From positions 114,771-178,770 of the forward strand of contig NZ_MLCL01000073.1 in the NCBI RefSeq assembly GCF_001942625.1: DNA of 64,000 nucleotides, written 5' to 3'. Shown here piece by piece: positions 18,571-26,513 of the stretch. Positions within the stretch are counted from its first letter, which is position 1. Each line of letters opens with the position of its first letter. The notes beneath the pieces were generated by a model that saw nothing but the letters and a program-made list of their open reading frames with translations, searched no databases and had not been told where the DNA came from. The position numbers and the translations under genes are program-made. The stretch is from Mycobacterium syngnathidarum (GTDB lineage: Bacteria; Actinomycetota; Actinomycetes; Mycobacteriales; Mycobacteriaceae).

Positions 18571-19584
18571 CTAGCGGCAGTTTTCACACAATCCATCGAC
18601 CAATAGATGCTGTTGGATGCGTATGAAGCAGCCCTTGCAGGTTCCTTCACGCGCAGCGCGCCGATCGCAATTGCATCGCTTGCAAGTAGGACAGAAGTGT
18701 TGCCCGCATTCATCGCACGGATAGCCCCGAACCGTCACGGTGCGGCCACAGCACGTGATCTGAGATGACGGCCTTCGGTCGAATTTATGGGGTTCGTCAA
18801 TGTGGAGTTGTTCGGCGTTCCAGAGATCGATGTCAGCCAGAACCGCGATGACACGGTTACCCTCGCAGACTGCGTCCGCGTAGTACTCGCGCCGGGTGCC
18901 CCATGGCGCTTTCCAATAGGTGCGTCTTGTCCACCCACCTGTCGGGGGCATGCTGAGGAACGGGTGCCCGGCGGGGACAGCGCTGCCCGGCCACGGGAAT
19001 GCGTTCGGCCAACCTTCCTCGACGTCAGGTCTTACACTGGCATACGTCACGGTGGCGCTCACCTTATCGGCCAGAAGCACGGAACCACAGCAGGTAAGGC
19101 GTTTGGCCAGTGCAATGGCACAGACCGGGCGGCTAGCATTACTACGGTTGTACATTTCGAGCACGTGAGTGGCACGGACGGGTCCTCGACCTACGACAGA
19201 ATCGATCAGCGACTGTGGTAGCAAGAGGCGTTGGGCGATTCTGTCGCACAGTGTTTCGAGCATCCGTTGTGGTTCGTCTTGGTCGGCTAGCCAGTCATAC
19301 AGCTCTTCCTGCTGTTCGATGAGCCAATGCGCGAGTTCGTGCGCGAGAGTGAAGTTCTCCCGTTTACTCGAACTTGTTGGCGCATAGAGGATAACGCCGT
19401 CCTGGAGATACGAAACTCCATCGCAGGCCCCACCGTCGTCTCGTCGTTGGGTGAGGTGGTCAACGGGTTGGACCTTCAGGTCCAAGTCCTCGCGAAGAAC
19501 TCCGATGGGGTCGGTGGCGAATCTTATGGCGGTGGACGTCTCAAGTGCGCCCAGCGCCAATTCCGTCGCGCGGTCAAGCTCCAT
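18571..19584 (-). CDS. ImmA/IrrE-family metallopeptidase with C-terminal zinc ribbons
   Basis: A 337-residue protein. The ImmA/IrrE domain holds the zinc protease motif HELAH at residues 82-86 in ENFTLAHELAHWLIEQQEE, preceded by GVSYLQDGVILYAP. The C-terminal third is unusual: CCGRTVTVRGYPCDECGQ, FCPTCKRCNCDRR, GTCKGCFIR and GLCENC form about four Cys pairs, suggesting two zinc ribbons fused to the peptidase. ImmA/IrrE proteins cleave XRE-type repressors or act with them in stress responses. The start overlaps the stop of the XRE gene, which itself overlaps the sigma gene, so the protease is the last gene of a sigma-XRE-ImmA operon and its likely substrate is encoded next to it. Confidence 0.88.
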   Translation of the reverse strand: MELDRATELALGALETSTAIRFATDPIGVLREDLDLKVQPVDHLTQRRDDGGACDGVSYLQDGVILYAPTSSSKRENFTLAHELAHWLIEQQEELYDWLADQDEPQRMLETLCDRIAQRLLLPQSLIDSVVGRGPVRATHVLEMYNRSNASRPVCAIALAKRLTCCGSVLLADKVSATVTYASVRPDVEEGWPNAFPWPGSAVPAGHPFLSMPPTGGWTRRTYWKAPWGTRREYYADAVCEGNRVIAVLADIDLWNAEQLHIDEPHKFDRRPSSQITCCGRTVTVRGYPCDECGQHFCPTCKRCNCDRRAAREGTCKGCFIRIQQHLLVDGLCENCR

Positions 19585-20251
19585 GGTTGGGATTCTGGCC
19601 CTCCTCCATCGCGGCGATCAGGGAATCAAGGGATTGCAACATCTGCTCTTCATCCGGCCGATCACCGCGATGAACAGTGGCTAGCATGCGTGATTGCAGT
19701 GCTGATGATGCCAACGCATGCGACACACCTTGGAGCCGCGCCCACCGTCGCACCAGGTTCTCGAAGCGAGCGGACTGGATGGTTGAAGCGAATACTTGAG
19801 AGCCTGCCGAAGAACCTCGGTCTACCGTGAGTTGCTCTGGGAGGACTCCGATGACCTCCGCGATTGCCCTGATCAGTGCTGGTGCCAGGTGGGAGAGTGT
19901 CTGGTTTTCCCATTGGAATACGTCGCGGACAGCGATGTCCCAACCGCGAGTTCGCAGTCGCTCAGCGACGTCGCTGGTCTTCAGTTTCGCATTCTTTCGG
20001 GCGCGCGACATGGCGCGAGAGTCCAAGCCAACATGTGGGTCTGGGATCAGTCCGAGCATGGCAGCGACCGGATCAGCCTCTAACGGAGGTGCGTCGTGCC
20101 CTGCCTCCCACAATAGGTCTGCCACCTCCATGAGGGACGCGATCTCGGCGCGATTCGACTCGGGCCACGCCGCAATGACGGACTCAATGTCGTGGCGCGA
20201 CTCGGATTCCAGGAAGTCCTGCAGAATTCTGTCGCGTTCTTCGTTGGTCAT
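19574..20251 (-). CDS. XRE-type HTH regulator
   Basis: 225 residues. N-terminal 70 residues form an acidic helical region (MTNEERDRILQDFLESES; EIASLMEVADLLWEAG) resembling an anti-sigma or partner domain. The HTH lies at about 90-150: SRARKNAKLKTSDVAERLRT, then WDIAVRDVFQWENQTLSHL and LIRAIAEVIGVLPEQL. ATG 20251 overlaps the sigma factor TGA, and the stop overlaps the ImmA start, so stoichiometric production with both is expected. By analogy with ImmR/ImmA, it may repress the divergent promoter region 20779-21132 until cleaved. Confidence 0.78.
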   Translation of the reverse strand: MTNEERDRILQDFLESESRHDIESVIAAWPESNRAEIASLMEVADLLWEAGHDAPPLEADPVAAMLGLIPDPHVGLDSRAMSRARKNAKLKTSDVAERLRTRGWDIAVRDVFQWENQTLSHLAPALIRAIAEVIGVLPEQLTVDRGSSAGSQVFASTIQSARFENLVRRWARLQGVSHALASSALQSRMLATVHRGDRPDEEQMLQSLDSLIAAMEEGQNPNHGA

Positions 20252-20778
20252 CTGCTCCCTCCCGTCAAATCCATGGCTTCCCTCAGTATCTGGATCGCCG
20301 CGGTGGCAATCTGACTGACGCGTGCTGGCGTCACACCCAGATCGGTGGCTACCTCCTGTCGGGGGCGGCCCCGTGCGACGTACTCCCATGCCACGTGGCG
20401 CTGTTGGTCGTTCAGCAGCGAGAAATGGTGCGTCACTTGTACTGCCAGCCGTTGCCGGTCGAGAATCTCATCGATGTCCTCGACGTGAGACTCGGGGTCC
20501 GCGAAATCATGTTCTTCGGCAAGCGGTGGCCCGGCGTGGCGGACTACGGCGGAGCCGAGGATGTCGAGCGCACGCCGCTGCGTGGTCTTCACTAACATCG
20601 CTTCCCAACTGACGACTCCTGGCGGTGGTGTATTCATCAGTGAGACCATTGCCGCTTGTACTGCATCCTCAGCGTGGTCGGCAAGCCCGGCTTCGCGCAG
20701 AACCTTAGCGGCGACCCTGTACATCGCATCGCGATGCTTCTGGTACAGGGCCGCCCAGTCTGGATGACCGGGCGTCAT
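20248..20778 (-). CDS. ECF-like sigma factor
   Basis: 176 residues. Region 2 appears as WAALYQKHRDAMYRVAAKVL and HAEDAVQAAMVSLMN; region 4 as LLNDQQRHVAWEYVARGRPRQEVATDLGVTPARVSQIATAA (pieces), an unmistakable sigma-70 region 4 HTH. It should direct RNA polymerase to specific promoters, possibly of the element itself. First gene of the operon with the XRE and ImmA genes; no classical anti-sigma gene is present, so the XRE protein with its acidic N-terminus may play that part. Confidence 0.82.
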   Translation of the reverse strand: MTPGHPDWAALYQKHRDAMYRVAAKVLREAGLADHAEDAVQAAMVSLMNTPPPGVVSWEAMLVKTTQRRALDILGSAVVRHAGPPLAEEHDFADPESHVEDIDEILDRQRLAVQVTHHFSLLNDQQRHVAWEYVARGRPRQEVATDLGVTPARVSQIATAAIQILREAMDLTGGSR

Positions 20779-21132
20779 CCGGTCTGCCCTGATGAGCCTT
20801 CAGCGTTGTGGAACGCCATGCCCACCTCCTAATCCATCGACGGCTGAGCTAACAGCTCGACCTGCATCCTGCTTTCAACATGTAGTCGACACAGCCAGTC
20901 GGCGCGTTAGAAATGCAGGTAATGGCCAGTATGGGCCGAAGCGAAGAGCCGGATGCGAAACCGGGTTTTGCGATGGCGCGCCGTCCTGCGCGGTGGCCCG
21001 TCAAGGGGCACCGCGACGGCGAGATTTCGACGTCCGCCGTGCGCTAACTCTGCTGCCTGCTGCATCGACTACCGAGTGAGGACATGTCGCAGCTCGATCG
21101 TCGCGGCCTCCTCGGGGAGGAGGTGAAGCATC
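20779..21132. promoter_or_regulatory. Divergent intergenic region between sigma operon and CBASS operon
   Basis: 354 bp with no supportable gene. It must contain the promoters for the leftward sigma-XRE-ImmA operon and for the rightward small gene and CBASS genes. I see no clear consensus -35/-10 pair or strong palindrome. Confidence 0.45.
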
Positions 21133-21288
21133 ATGGCGAAGAACACTGGGCGCGGCCACCGTGCAGGTGCGGTTAAGGGTCGCAGCGAATTCAAGGTCGG
21201 CCAGACGTGGTTCAAGCGCGACACCACCACTGGGCGAATCCTGAATGGCAGTCCGCATCAGCACAAGGGAGTGCGCAACGAGAAGTAG
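21133..21288 (+). CDS. 51-residue basic protein upstream of CBASS
   Basis: MAKNTGRGHRAGAVKGRSEF then KVGQTWFKRDTTTGRILNGS and HQHKGVRNEK: a lysine/arginine-rich protein preceded by GGGAGGAGGTGAAGCATC, a strong ribosome-binding site. Proteins with this GxVxGRSxx-x-WxKRDTTTGR(I/F)-KGVRxEK pattern recur in actinobacterial and proteobacterial accessory loci, but I know of no assigned function. It lies 104 bp before cap5 in the same direction, and the basic composition suggests nucleic-acid binding. Confidence 0.7.
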   Translation: MAKNTGRGHRAGAVKGRSEFKVGQTWFKRDTTTGRILNGSPHQHKGVRNEK

Positions 21289-21392
21289 CCGTACTCGCCG
21301 GCGGCGGCATGGGCCTGCCGCCGGCGAGCCGAACGCGACTCGGCGCGGTCCAAACACGCCACCCGCTTCTAGCCCCGAGGAGGCATTTGCCT

Positions 21393-22538
21393 ATGGCGCT
21401 CAGCGATCTTGACCGCCGCAATTTATGGGTCCGTGCTGGAGGCCGCTGCACACTCTGCAAGAAGTATCTCCTTGAGGGTGGCCTGAGCAGCAGCGAAGTC
21501 CCACTCGGGGAAGGCGCACACATCGTCGGCGCCGTCCACTCGATGAAGTCGCCCCGCGGCCTTGATCCGCTCCCCGTCGACCAACGGGACGACGTGGACA
21601 ACATCATGCTGGCATGCTCGGGATGTCATACCGAGATCGATCAGCAAAAGGCAGCAGGGCTGCTTGATGTTGCCTTCCTCAGGCATCGTAAACGTGAGCA
21701 CGAGGCTGACATCCGCACGCAAACCGATCTTCTGAAGGACAAGCGCACCGCGATCGTGCGCATGGCCGGCGATATTCGTGGCGACGTCATGCAACTCCCA
21801 CGGGCCGCGGCGGCCGAGGCTGTCATCCGCCACGCACAGAGATTCCCGAATTTCCTGGAGTCCTACGACCGCCAAGGTGTCGAGATCGACCTGCAGAGAC
21901 TGCCAGGTGAGCACCCGCTAACCGCTGATTACTACAACCTGGCCATCGCCGCGATCGACAGCGCAGTCGATCATCGGATACGACCGGGACTCGTTAACGG
22001 CGATATCTCGCACCTGAGCATCTTCGCGATCGCCCGCCTGCCGCTGCTGATCTACTTAGGGTCCAAGCTTGACGATGGGGTGCCGCTGGACATCTACCAA
22101 CGGCATCGATCCACCGATTCGTGGATGTGGCCCCAAAACGATGATCCAGGAACCGATTTCCATGTGTCGGTCATCGACTGCGGGTCTTCTGCCTCAGAGG
22201 GTGTCCTGGTGACCAATCTCTCCGGGACAACGCCTTCGAGCGACCTCCCCGATCATCTTCGTGGGTTGCCGGTCTGGACCTTGACATCTACCGACCAACC
22301 CGCGGAGGACATCTTCGCTCACCCCGAGATCCTTGCCCGATACGTCGCCGCGGTACGGACATACTTCACCAATCTGGAAGCGACACACAAACACTTGCGC
22401 ACTCTTCACCTGTTCGGGGCGTTGCCCCTGTCAGGTGCACTCGCCTTCGGGCGCATCCTCAAGTCCGCCAATTTGCGGCCTACCATCATCACTTACGACC
22501 GCACCGGTGAGGGCTACCGCCGGGCCTTGGAGGTATAA
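21393..22538 (+). CDS. cap5: CBASS effector Cap5: HNH endonuclease-SAVED sensor
   Basis: 381 residues. The N-terminal HNH nuclease shows CTLCKKYLLEGG, the catalytic His in GEGAHIVGAVH, and NIMLACSGCHTEIDQ. The C-terminal SAVED domain begins near residue 165 (YYNLAIAAIDSAVDHRI), continues with HLSIFAIARLPLLIYLGSKL, and ends with THKHLRTLHLFGALPLSGAL and FGRILKSANLRPTIITYDR. SAVED binds a cyclic nucleotide made by the CD-NTase during phage infection, which activates DNA degradation and abortive infection. ATG 21393 has GAGGAGG ten bases upstream. Three bases separate its stop from the CD-NTase start, so the two form a minimal CBASS without Cap2/Cap3. Confidence 0.93.
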   Translation: MALSDLDRRNLWVRAGGRCTLCKKYLLEGGLSSSEVPLGEGAHIVGAVHSMKSPRGLDPLPVDQRDDVDNIMLACSGCHTEIDQQKAAGLLDVAFLRHRKREHEADIRTQTDLLKDKRTAIVRMAGDIRGDVMQLPRAAAAEAVIRHAQRFPNFLESYDRQGVEIDLQRLPGEHPLTADYYNLAIAAIDSAVDHRIRPGLVNGDISHLSIFAIARLPLLIYLGSKLDDGVPLDIYQRHRSTDSWMWPQNDDPGTDFHVSVIDCGSSASEGVLVTNLSGTTPSSDLPDHLRGLPVWTLTSTDQPAEDIFAHPEILARYVAAVRTYFTNLEATHKHLRTLHLFGALPLSGALAFGRILKSANLRPTIITYDRTGEGYRRALEV

Positions 22539-22541
22539 CCC

Positions 22542-23930
22542 ATGCCCACTGATTTCGACGCCCACTTCCATGCCTTTCTTCAGACCACTGTCAATCTGAA
22601 GCCCTACCGTCTCGACCAACTCGACGCGCGTGTCGCGGCGATTACCAACGCGTTCAAGAGGGACGGTGAGATGGGCGGCCGGTACAAGGAGCACCTGCCG
22701 CAAGGTTCGTGGGCCCATCGGACCATCATCAATCCGGTCACCGCGTACGACGAGTTTGACGCCGACATTCTGCTGCACTTGGAGAACGTTCCGGAGTGGA
22801 ACGACAACCCTAAGATGTATCTGCAACAGGTCCGGGCTGCGTTCAAGCGCAGCAGCCAATACAAGGACAAGTTGGAGCGGAAGAACCGTTGTGTGCGTGT
22901 CTCTTACGCCAACGACTGCCACGTAGACGTCGTGCCGGCCGTCACCCTCGAGAACGGCAACCAAGCCATTATCTGCTACCGCGACAACGTATTCGAAGAC
23001 ACCAACCCCATTGGATTCGCAGACTGGATGAAAGAGCGCGATGACATCAGCGGTGGCCAGCTGCGCCGGGTCATCCGATTGCTGAAGTGGCTGCGCGACT
23101 TCAAGAACACGTTCAGTTGCCCCTCCGTCATCCTGACCGTGATGCTTGGCGGGCGCATCCAATTCTGGGACACCCAGAGCGCCTACTCCGATATTCCTAC
23201 CGCCCTCGTGCATCTGCTGGAGGCACTAGACGCCTGGTTGGCCACCTACGCCGGAAGTCCGCCGCTGGACGACCCGAGCTGCCCCGGGGTCAGCTTCAGC
23301 CACCGCTGGGACGACCCGATCATCATCGCTAACTTCAAATCGAAGATCTCTGACTATGCCCGGTGGGCACGCGAAGCCTATGACCTGCAGGGCGTTGACG
23401 ACGCGGCCGCTCTGACTGCGTGGCAGAAACTGTTCGGGCCCGAGTTCGCAGCCGACGAAGTCAAGGCCACCCGCAACGATATTGTGGCAGCCAAGGTGAG
23501 CCGGGACCTCGCCGCACGCGTCGCTGTGCTATCGCCGGCCGACATCGCACCTGACGAAGAATTTGTCCAAGACCGGTACCCGGTCGGTGCTCCACGCTAC
23601 AGCGCAACCATCGAAGCCAGAGTTATGGACTTGCCGCGCAGCACCTTTCTGCGAAAGCGGCGGGTAGTCGCGAAGAGCAGACAGCTGCAGTTCCGCCTGC
23701 ACACCGACGCACCCGAACCCTACAAAGTGCTATGGAAGGTTCGAAACCACGGAACCGAAGCCGCCCGCGTACCCGGCGGGCTACGCGGACAGATCCGCGT
23801 TGGAGGAAACAAGGACCGCAACACGCACACCGAATCAACCCTCTACCGCGGTTGCCACTACGTCGAAGCCTATGTCATCCGAGATGGTGTGGTAGTCGCC
23901 AGCGACCACCACACCGTGACGATTGAATAG
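22542..23930 (+). CDS. CBASS cGAS/DncV-like nucleotidyltransferase (CD-NTase) with AGS-C domain
   Basis: 462 residues. Polymerase-beta fold active site: GS at residues 55-56 in HLPQGSWAHRT, catalytic Asp73 and Asp75 in DEFDADILLHL, third carboxylate Asp129 in DCHVDVVPAV. Helical part RRVIRLLKWLRDFKNTF follows. The last 90 residues (RLHTDAPEPYKVLWKVRNHG; LYRGCHYVEAYVIRDGVVVA) match the adenylyl/guanylyl and SMODS C-terminal sensor (AGS-C) domain found in some CD-NTases. Makes a cyclic oligonucleotide that activates Cap5; the product cannot be inferred here. TTGGAGG lies upstream of the ATG. Confidence 0.93.
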   Translation: MPTDFDAHFHAFLQTTVNLKPYRLDQLDARVAAITNAFKRDGEMGGRYKEHLPQGSWAHRTIINPVTAYDEFDADILLHLENVPEWNDNPKMYLQQVRAAFKRSSQYKDKLERKNRCVRVSYANDCHVDVVPAVTLENGNQAIICYRDNVFEDTNPIGFADWMKERDDISGGQLRRVIRLLKWLRDFKNTFSCPSVILTVMLGGRIQFWDTQSAYSDIPTALVHLLEALDAWLATYAGSPPLDDPSCPGVSFSHRWDDPIIIANFKSKISDYARWAREAYDLQGVDDAAALTAWQKLFGPEFAADEVKATRNDIVAAKVSRDLAARVAVLSPADIAPDEEFVQDRYPVGAPRYSATIEARVMDLPRSTFLRKRRVVAKSRQLQFRLHTDAPEPYKVLWKVRNHGTEAARVPGGLRGQIRVGGNKDRNTHTESTLYRGCHYVEAYVIRDGVVVASDHHTVTIE

Positions 23931-24175
23931 TCAGGACATGCGTCGTCGTTAGAGGCCCCGCCCCGCGATTTCGGTCCGACCATCCACGATCCGCCCCGGA
24001 CCCCAAGAAATTGCGACGACATCCAACAGGGGACTCTCGCACCGAGAGGTCAGCGAACTGAGCGCTTCAGCTCCAGCGCCGCGGTGCCTGCACACCATCT
24101 GGGACCCGCGGGGACCGACGCCCTAGCGACGTTCGCCACCGTGCGGTGCGTCGAATGGATGGATTTGGGAGCCGT
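23931..24175. other. Non-coding right flank of trio element
   Basis: 245 bp between the CD-NTase stop and the right terminus. An open frame crosses it into the ISP gene from 24084, but its sequence up to 24203 is not ISP-like and I do not regard it as coding. No palindrome with a T-run was found. Confidence 0.5.
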
Positions 24176-24203
24176 CTGCAACACGCTGAAACCTTGTACG
24201 GAA
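24176..24203 (-). repeat. Right terminus of trio element
   Basis: Read on the minus strand from 24203: TTCCGTACAAGG, then GTGTTGCAG. Inverted counterpart of the left end at 5106; one mismatch in the outer ten bases. Confidence 0.6.
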
Positions 24204-26054
24204 CCGCCCTACTCGGCGGGGCAGGACTCGGCGAACGATCTCAATGCCAACCTCAAGTACCCGACGCTGGACAAGCGGATCGCCGACACGTACGCGAAGC
24301 GCTCGACGGCGACATTGAAGAACAGCCTCTATGACTCCTACCTGCGGGCGTTCCGGTGGGCCACCGACCGCGTGGGCGACCACGGGGTCGTTGCGTACGT
24401 CTCCAACGGCGGGTGGATCGATAGCAACACTGCCGATGGCGTCCGGCTGTCCCTGGCCGACGAATACAGCCGGGTCTACGTCTACAACCTGCGCGGGAAC
24501 CAGCGCACCTCCGGGGAGCTGTCTCGCAAGGAGGGCGGCAAGGTGTTCGGGTCCGGCAGCCGCAACACCGTAGCCATCTTCATCGGCGTGAAGGATCCCG
24601 ACCACTCAGGGCCGTGTGAAGTGCAGTACCGGGACATCGGCGACTACCTGACCCGCGAGCGGAAACTGGAGATCGTCGCGGCCGGCGATCTGGAAACCGT
24701 TGAGTGGCAATCGATCATGCCGAACGAGCACGGCGACTGGATCAACCAGCGCAGCGGGGATTTCGTCGGATGGCCGGCGATCGGCGACAAGGACGGTGGT
24801 CTCCGCGTGTTTGGCGAGTACTCGGGCGGACTGCTAACGGCCCGTGACCCTTGGGTCTACAACTTCTCGATGGCGCGACTCGAGTCGAACGTGCGCAGCA
24901 TGATCGCGTTCTACAACAGTCAACTTGCCGCCTTCGAAGCGTTTTGTGAGGAACGCAGGATCTCGGCGGTCGACCGGAAAGCAAGCATCGACAGTTTCAT
25001 CGACCCTGACCCGACCAAGATCAGCTGGGGCGGTGGGCTCCAGTCCGGACTCGGCACAGGCTCTCGGATGGTTTACAACGACGACGTTCTTGTAGACGCG
25101 GTGTACCGCCCCTTCAGCCGACAACACGTTGCGTTCGACCGCCAGGTGAACTGCCGCGTGTACCGACTGCCGGCGATGTTCCCGACCCGGCATCACTCGA
25201 ACTTCGGCTTCTACGTGGTTGGCGCGGGATCGAGCGTTCCGTTCTCCGCGATCATGTCCGACCACGTCCCCGACAGGCACCTAACCGGGGCTGGCAGCGG
25301 TGGTCAGTTCTTCTCCCGCTGGACGTACATGTCCGCAGCTGCCGATGGCGCACTGGACTTCGAAACCGGCGACGATGAGCCTGACAAGTACGGGTACCGG
25401 CGCGTGGACAACATCACCGACGAGATCCTGGCCATCTACCGGGAGGCGATCGGGGATCAGGTCACCAAGGACGACATCTTCTTCTACGTCTACGGCCTGC
25501 TCCACGACCCCGTCTACCGGGAGACCTTCGCGGCGGACCTGAAGAAGATGCTGCCGCACATCCCGACGCCGGAATCCCAGGAACGGTTCGAGCAGCTCAC
25601 CGCCGCCGGCCGAGCATTGAGCCACCTCCACATCGGCTACGAAACCGTCGACCCGTATCCGCTCGACATCCAGGTGAAAGCGGGCGTCGATCCCGGCAAC
25701 CGCGACACCTGGCGCGTGACGGACAAGAAGATGAAGTGGGCCAAGAAGAAGGACCCCGAGTCAGGCAAGCGGGTCGACGACGTGACGACGCTGATCTACA
25801 GCCCGAAGGTCACCATCGCCGGCATCCCGGAAATCGCGAACCGGTACATGATCGGCTCGCGGTCGGCGCTGGCCTGGATCATCGACCGTTACCTGGTGAA
25901 GGCCGACTCGGCGTCGGGCATCGTCAACGACCCGAACGACTGGTGCGATGAGCACGACGACCCGAAGTACGTCGTCGATCTCATCGCCAAGGTCACCACC
26001 GTCGCGGTCGAGACGATGAAGATCGTGGACAGCCTGGCCGAGAGCGCGGAGTAG
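24204..26054 (+). pseudogene. Type ISP restriction-modification enzyme, C-terminal part
   Basis: Resumes exactly at the catalytic motif IV with PPYSAGQDSANDLNANLKYP, then LDKRIADTYAKRSTAT, KNSLYDSYLRAFRWATDRVG and VVAYVSNGGWIDSNTADGVR, the rest of the methyltransferase domain. After about residue 180 follows the target-recognition region, with conserved YRPFSRQHVAFDRQVNCRVY and RWTYMSAAA, and a tail with IPEIANRYMIGSRSALAWII and DRYLVKADSASGIVNDPNDW. About 616 residues remain. The upstream part is at 4781-5101. A fused product could only begin in element DNA, so enzyme activity should be lost while the element is inserted; precise excision would restore the reading frame here. Confidence 0.9.
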
Positions 26055-26060
26055 AGCGCC

Positions 26061-26513
26061 ATGACCCTGGAGTTCATTGATCGCCGCCGCGGTTCCGCGG
26101 ACAGGTACTCGTGGATGCCGCCGTTCGACGTGGAGGTCGCCTACGACAACCCGCAATGGTGGGACGAGGTCCCCTATCACCTGGACGACCCGTGGTCCGT
26201 GCAGGTGCTCGAGGATGGCGTGGAGGTCGCTCGGGTCCAGTTCGCAGAGGGCGGCGATGTCAACCCGACTTACACGGGAGTGCCGGTGGTCGGAGCCGAG
26301 CGGCTGATGATTCACCGGATCGAGGTGGCGATCGCTGCGCGCGGGCGCAAGATCGGCACCCAGGTGATCCGCGGTGTGGAGGAACGAAACCCGGACCGAC
26401 GTCTGATCGCGTACTCCGAGGGCGCCGACGGCTTCTGGGCGTCTCTCGGCTGGGAGCGATACATCCATCCCACCAAGCGGTCCCGCCCGCTGTTCATCCA
26501 GCCGCCCCGATGA
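26061..26513 (+). CDS. GNAT-like N-acetyltransferase family protein
   Basis: 150 residues. The C-terminal half has the acetyl-CoA-binding style motif VAIAARGRKIGTQVIRGVEE followed by DRRLIAYSEGADGFWASLGW, typical of GNAT motif A and B. Start ATG 26061 follows the ISP stop by 6 nt; the stop overlaps the next gene (ATGA). Substrate unknown. Co-directional with the ISP fragment, so it was probably part of the ISP operon before disruption. Confidence 0.62.
   Translation: MTLEFIDRRRGSADRYSWMPPFDVEVAYDNPQWWDEVPYHLDDPWSVQVLEDGVEVARVQFAEGGDVNPTYTGVPVVGAERLMIHRIEVAIAARGRKIGTQVIRGVEERNPDRRLIAYSEGADGFWASLGWERYIHPTKRSRPLFIQPPR

Larger units (their letters stand above)
5102..24203. mobile_element. 19.1-kb tyrosine-recombinase-trio element carrying R-M and CBASS genes
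   Basis: Boundaries were deduced from the interrupted ISP gene: the left side ends GGGAACCC at 5101, the right resumes CCGCCCTAC at 24204, and fusion gives GGGAACCCGCCCTAC, encoding GNPPY in frame. The two junctions share CC, so the exact crossover is ambiguous by about 2 bp. The ends carry short inverted repeats (TTCCGTAGAA at 5106-5115; TTCCGTACAA read leftward from 24203). Three tandem recombinases plus a small partner are at the left end, as in recombinase-in-trio (RIT) or Tn554-like elements. The cargo is type I R-M, a YgjP-like peptidase, a sigma/XRE/ImmA operon and CBASS. Confidence 0.85.

Noticed and set aside
24084..24203. A new start for the ISP C-terminal protein inside the element
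   Set aside because: The frame is open but not ISP-like and lacks a ribosome-binding site; it only reflects element-end sequence in frame by chance.
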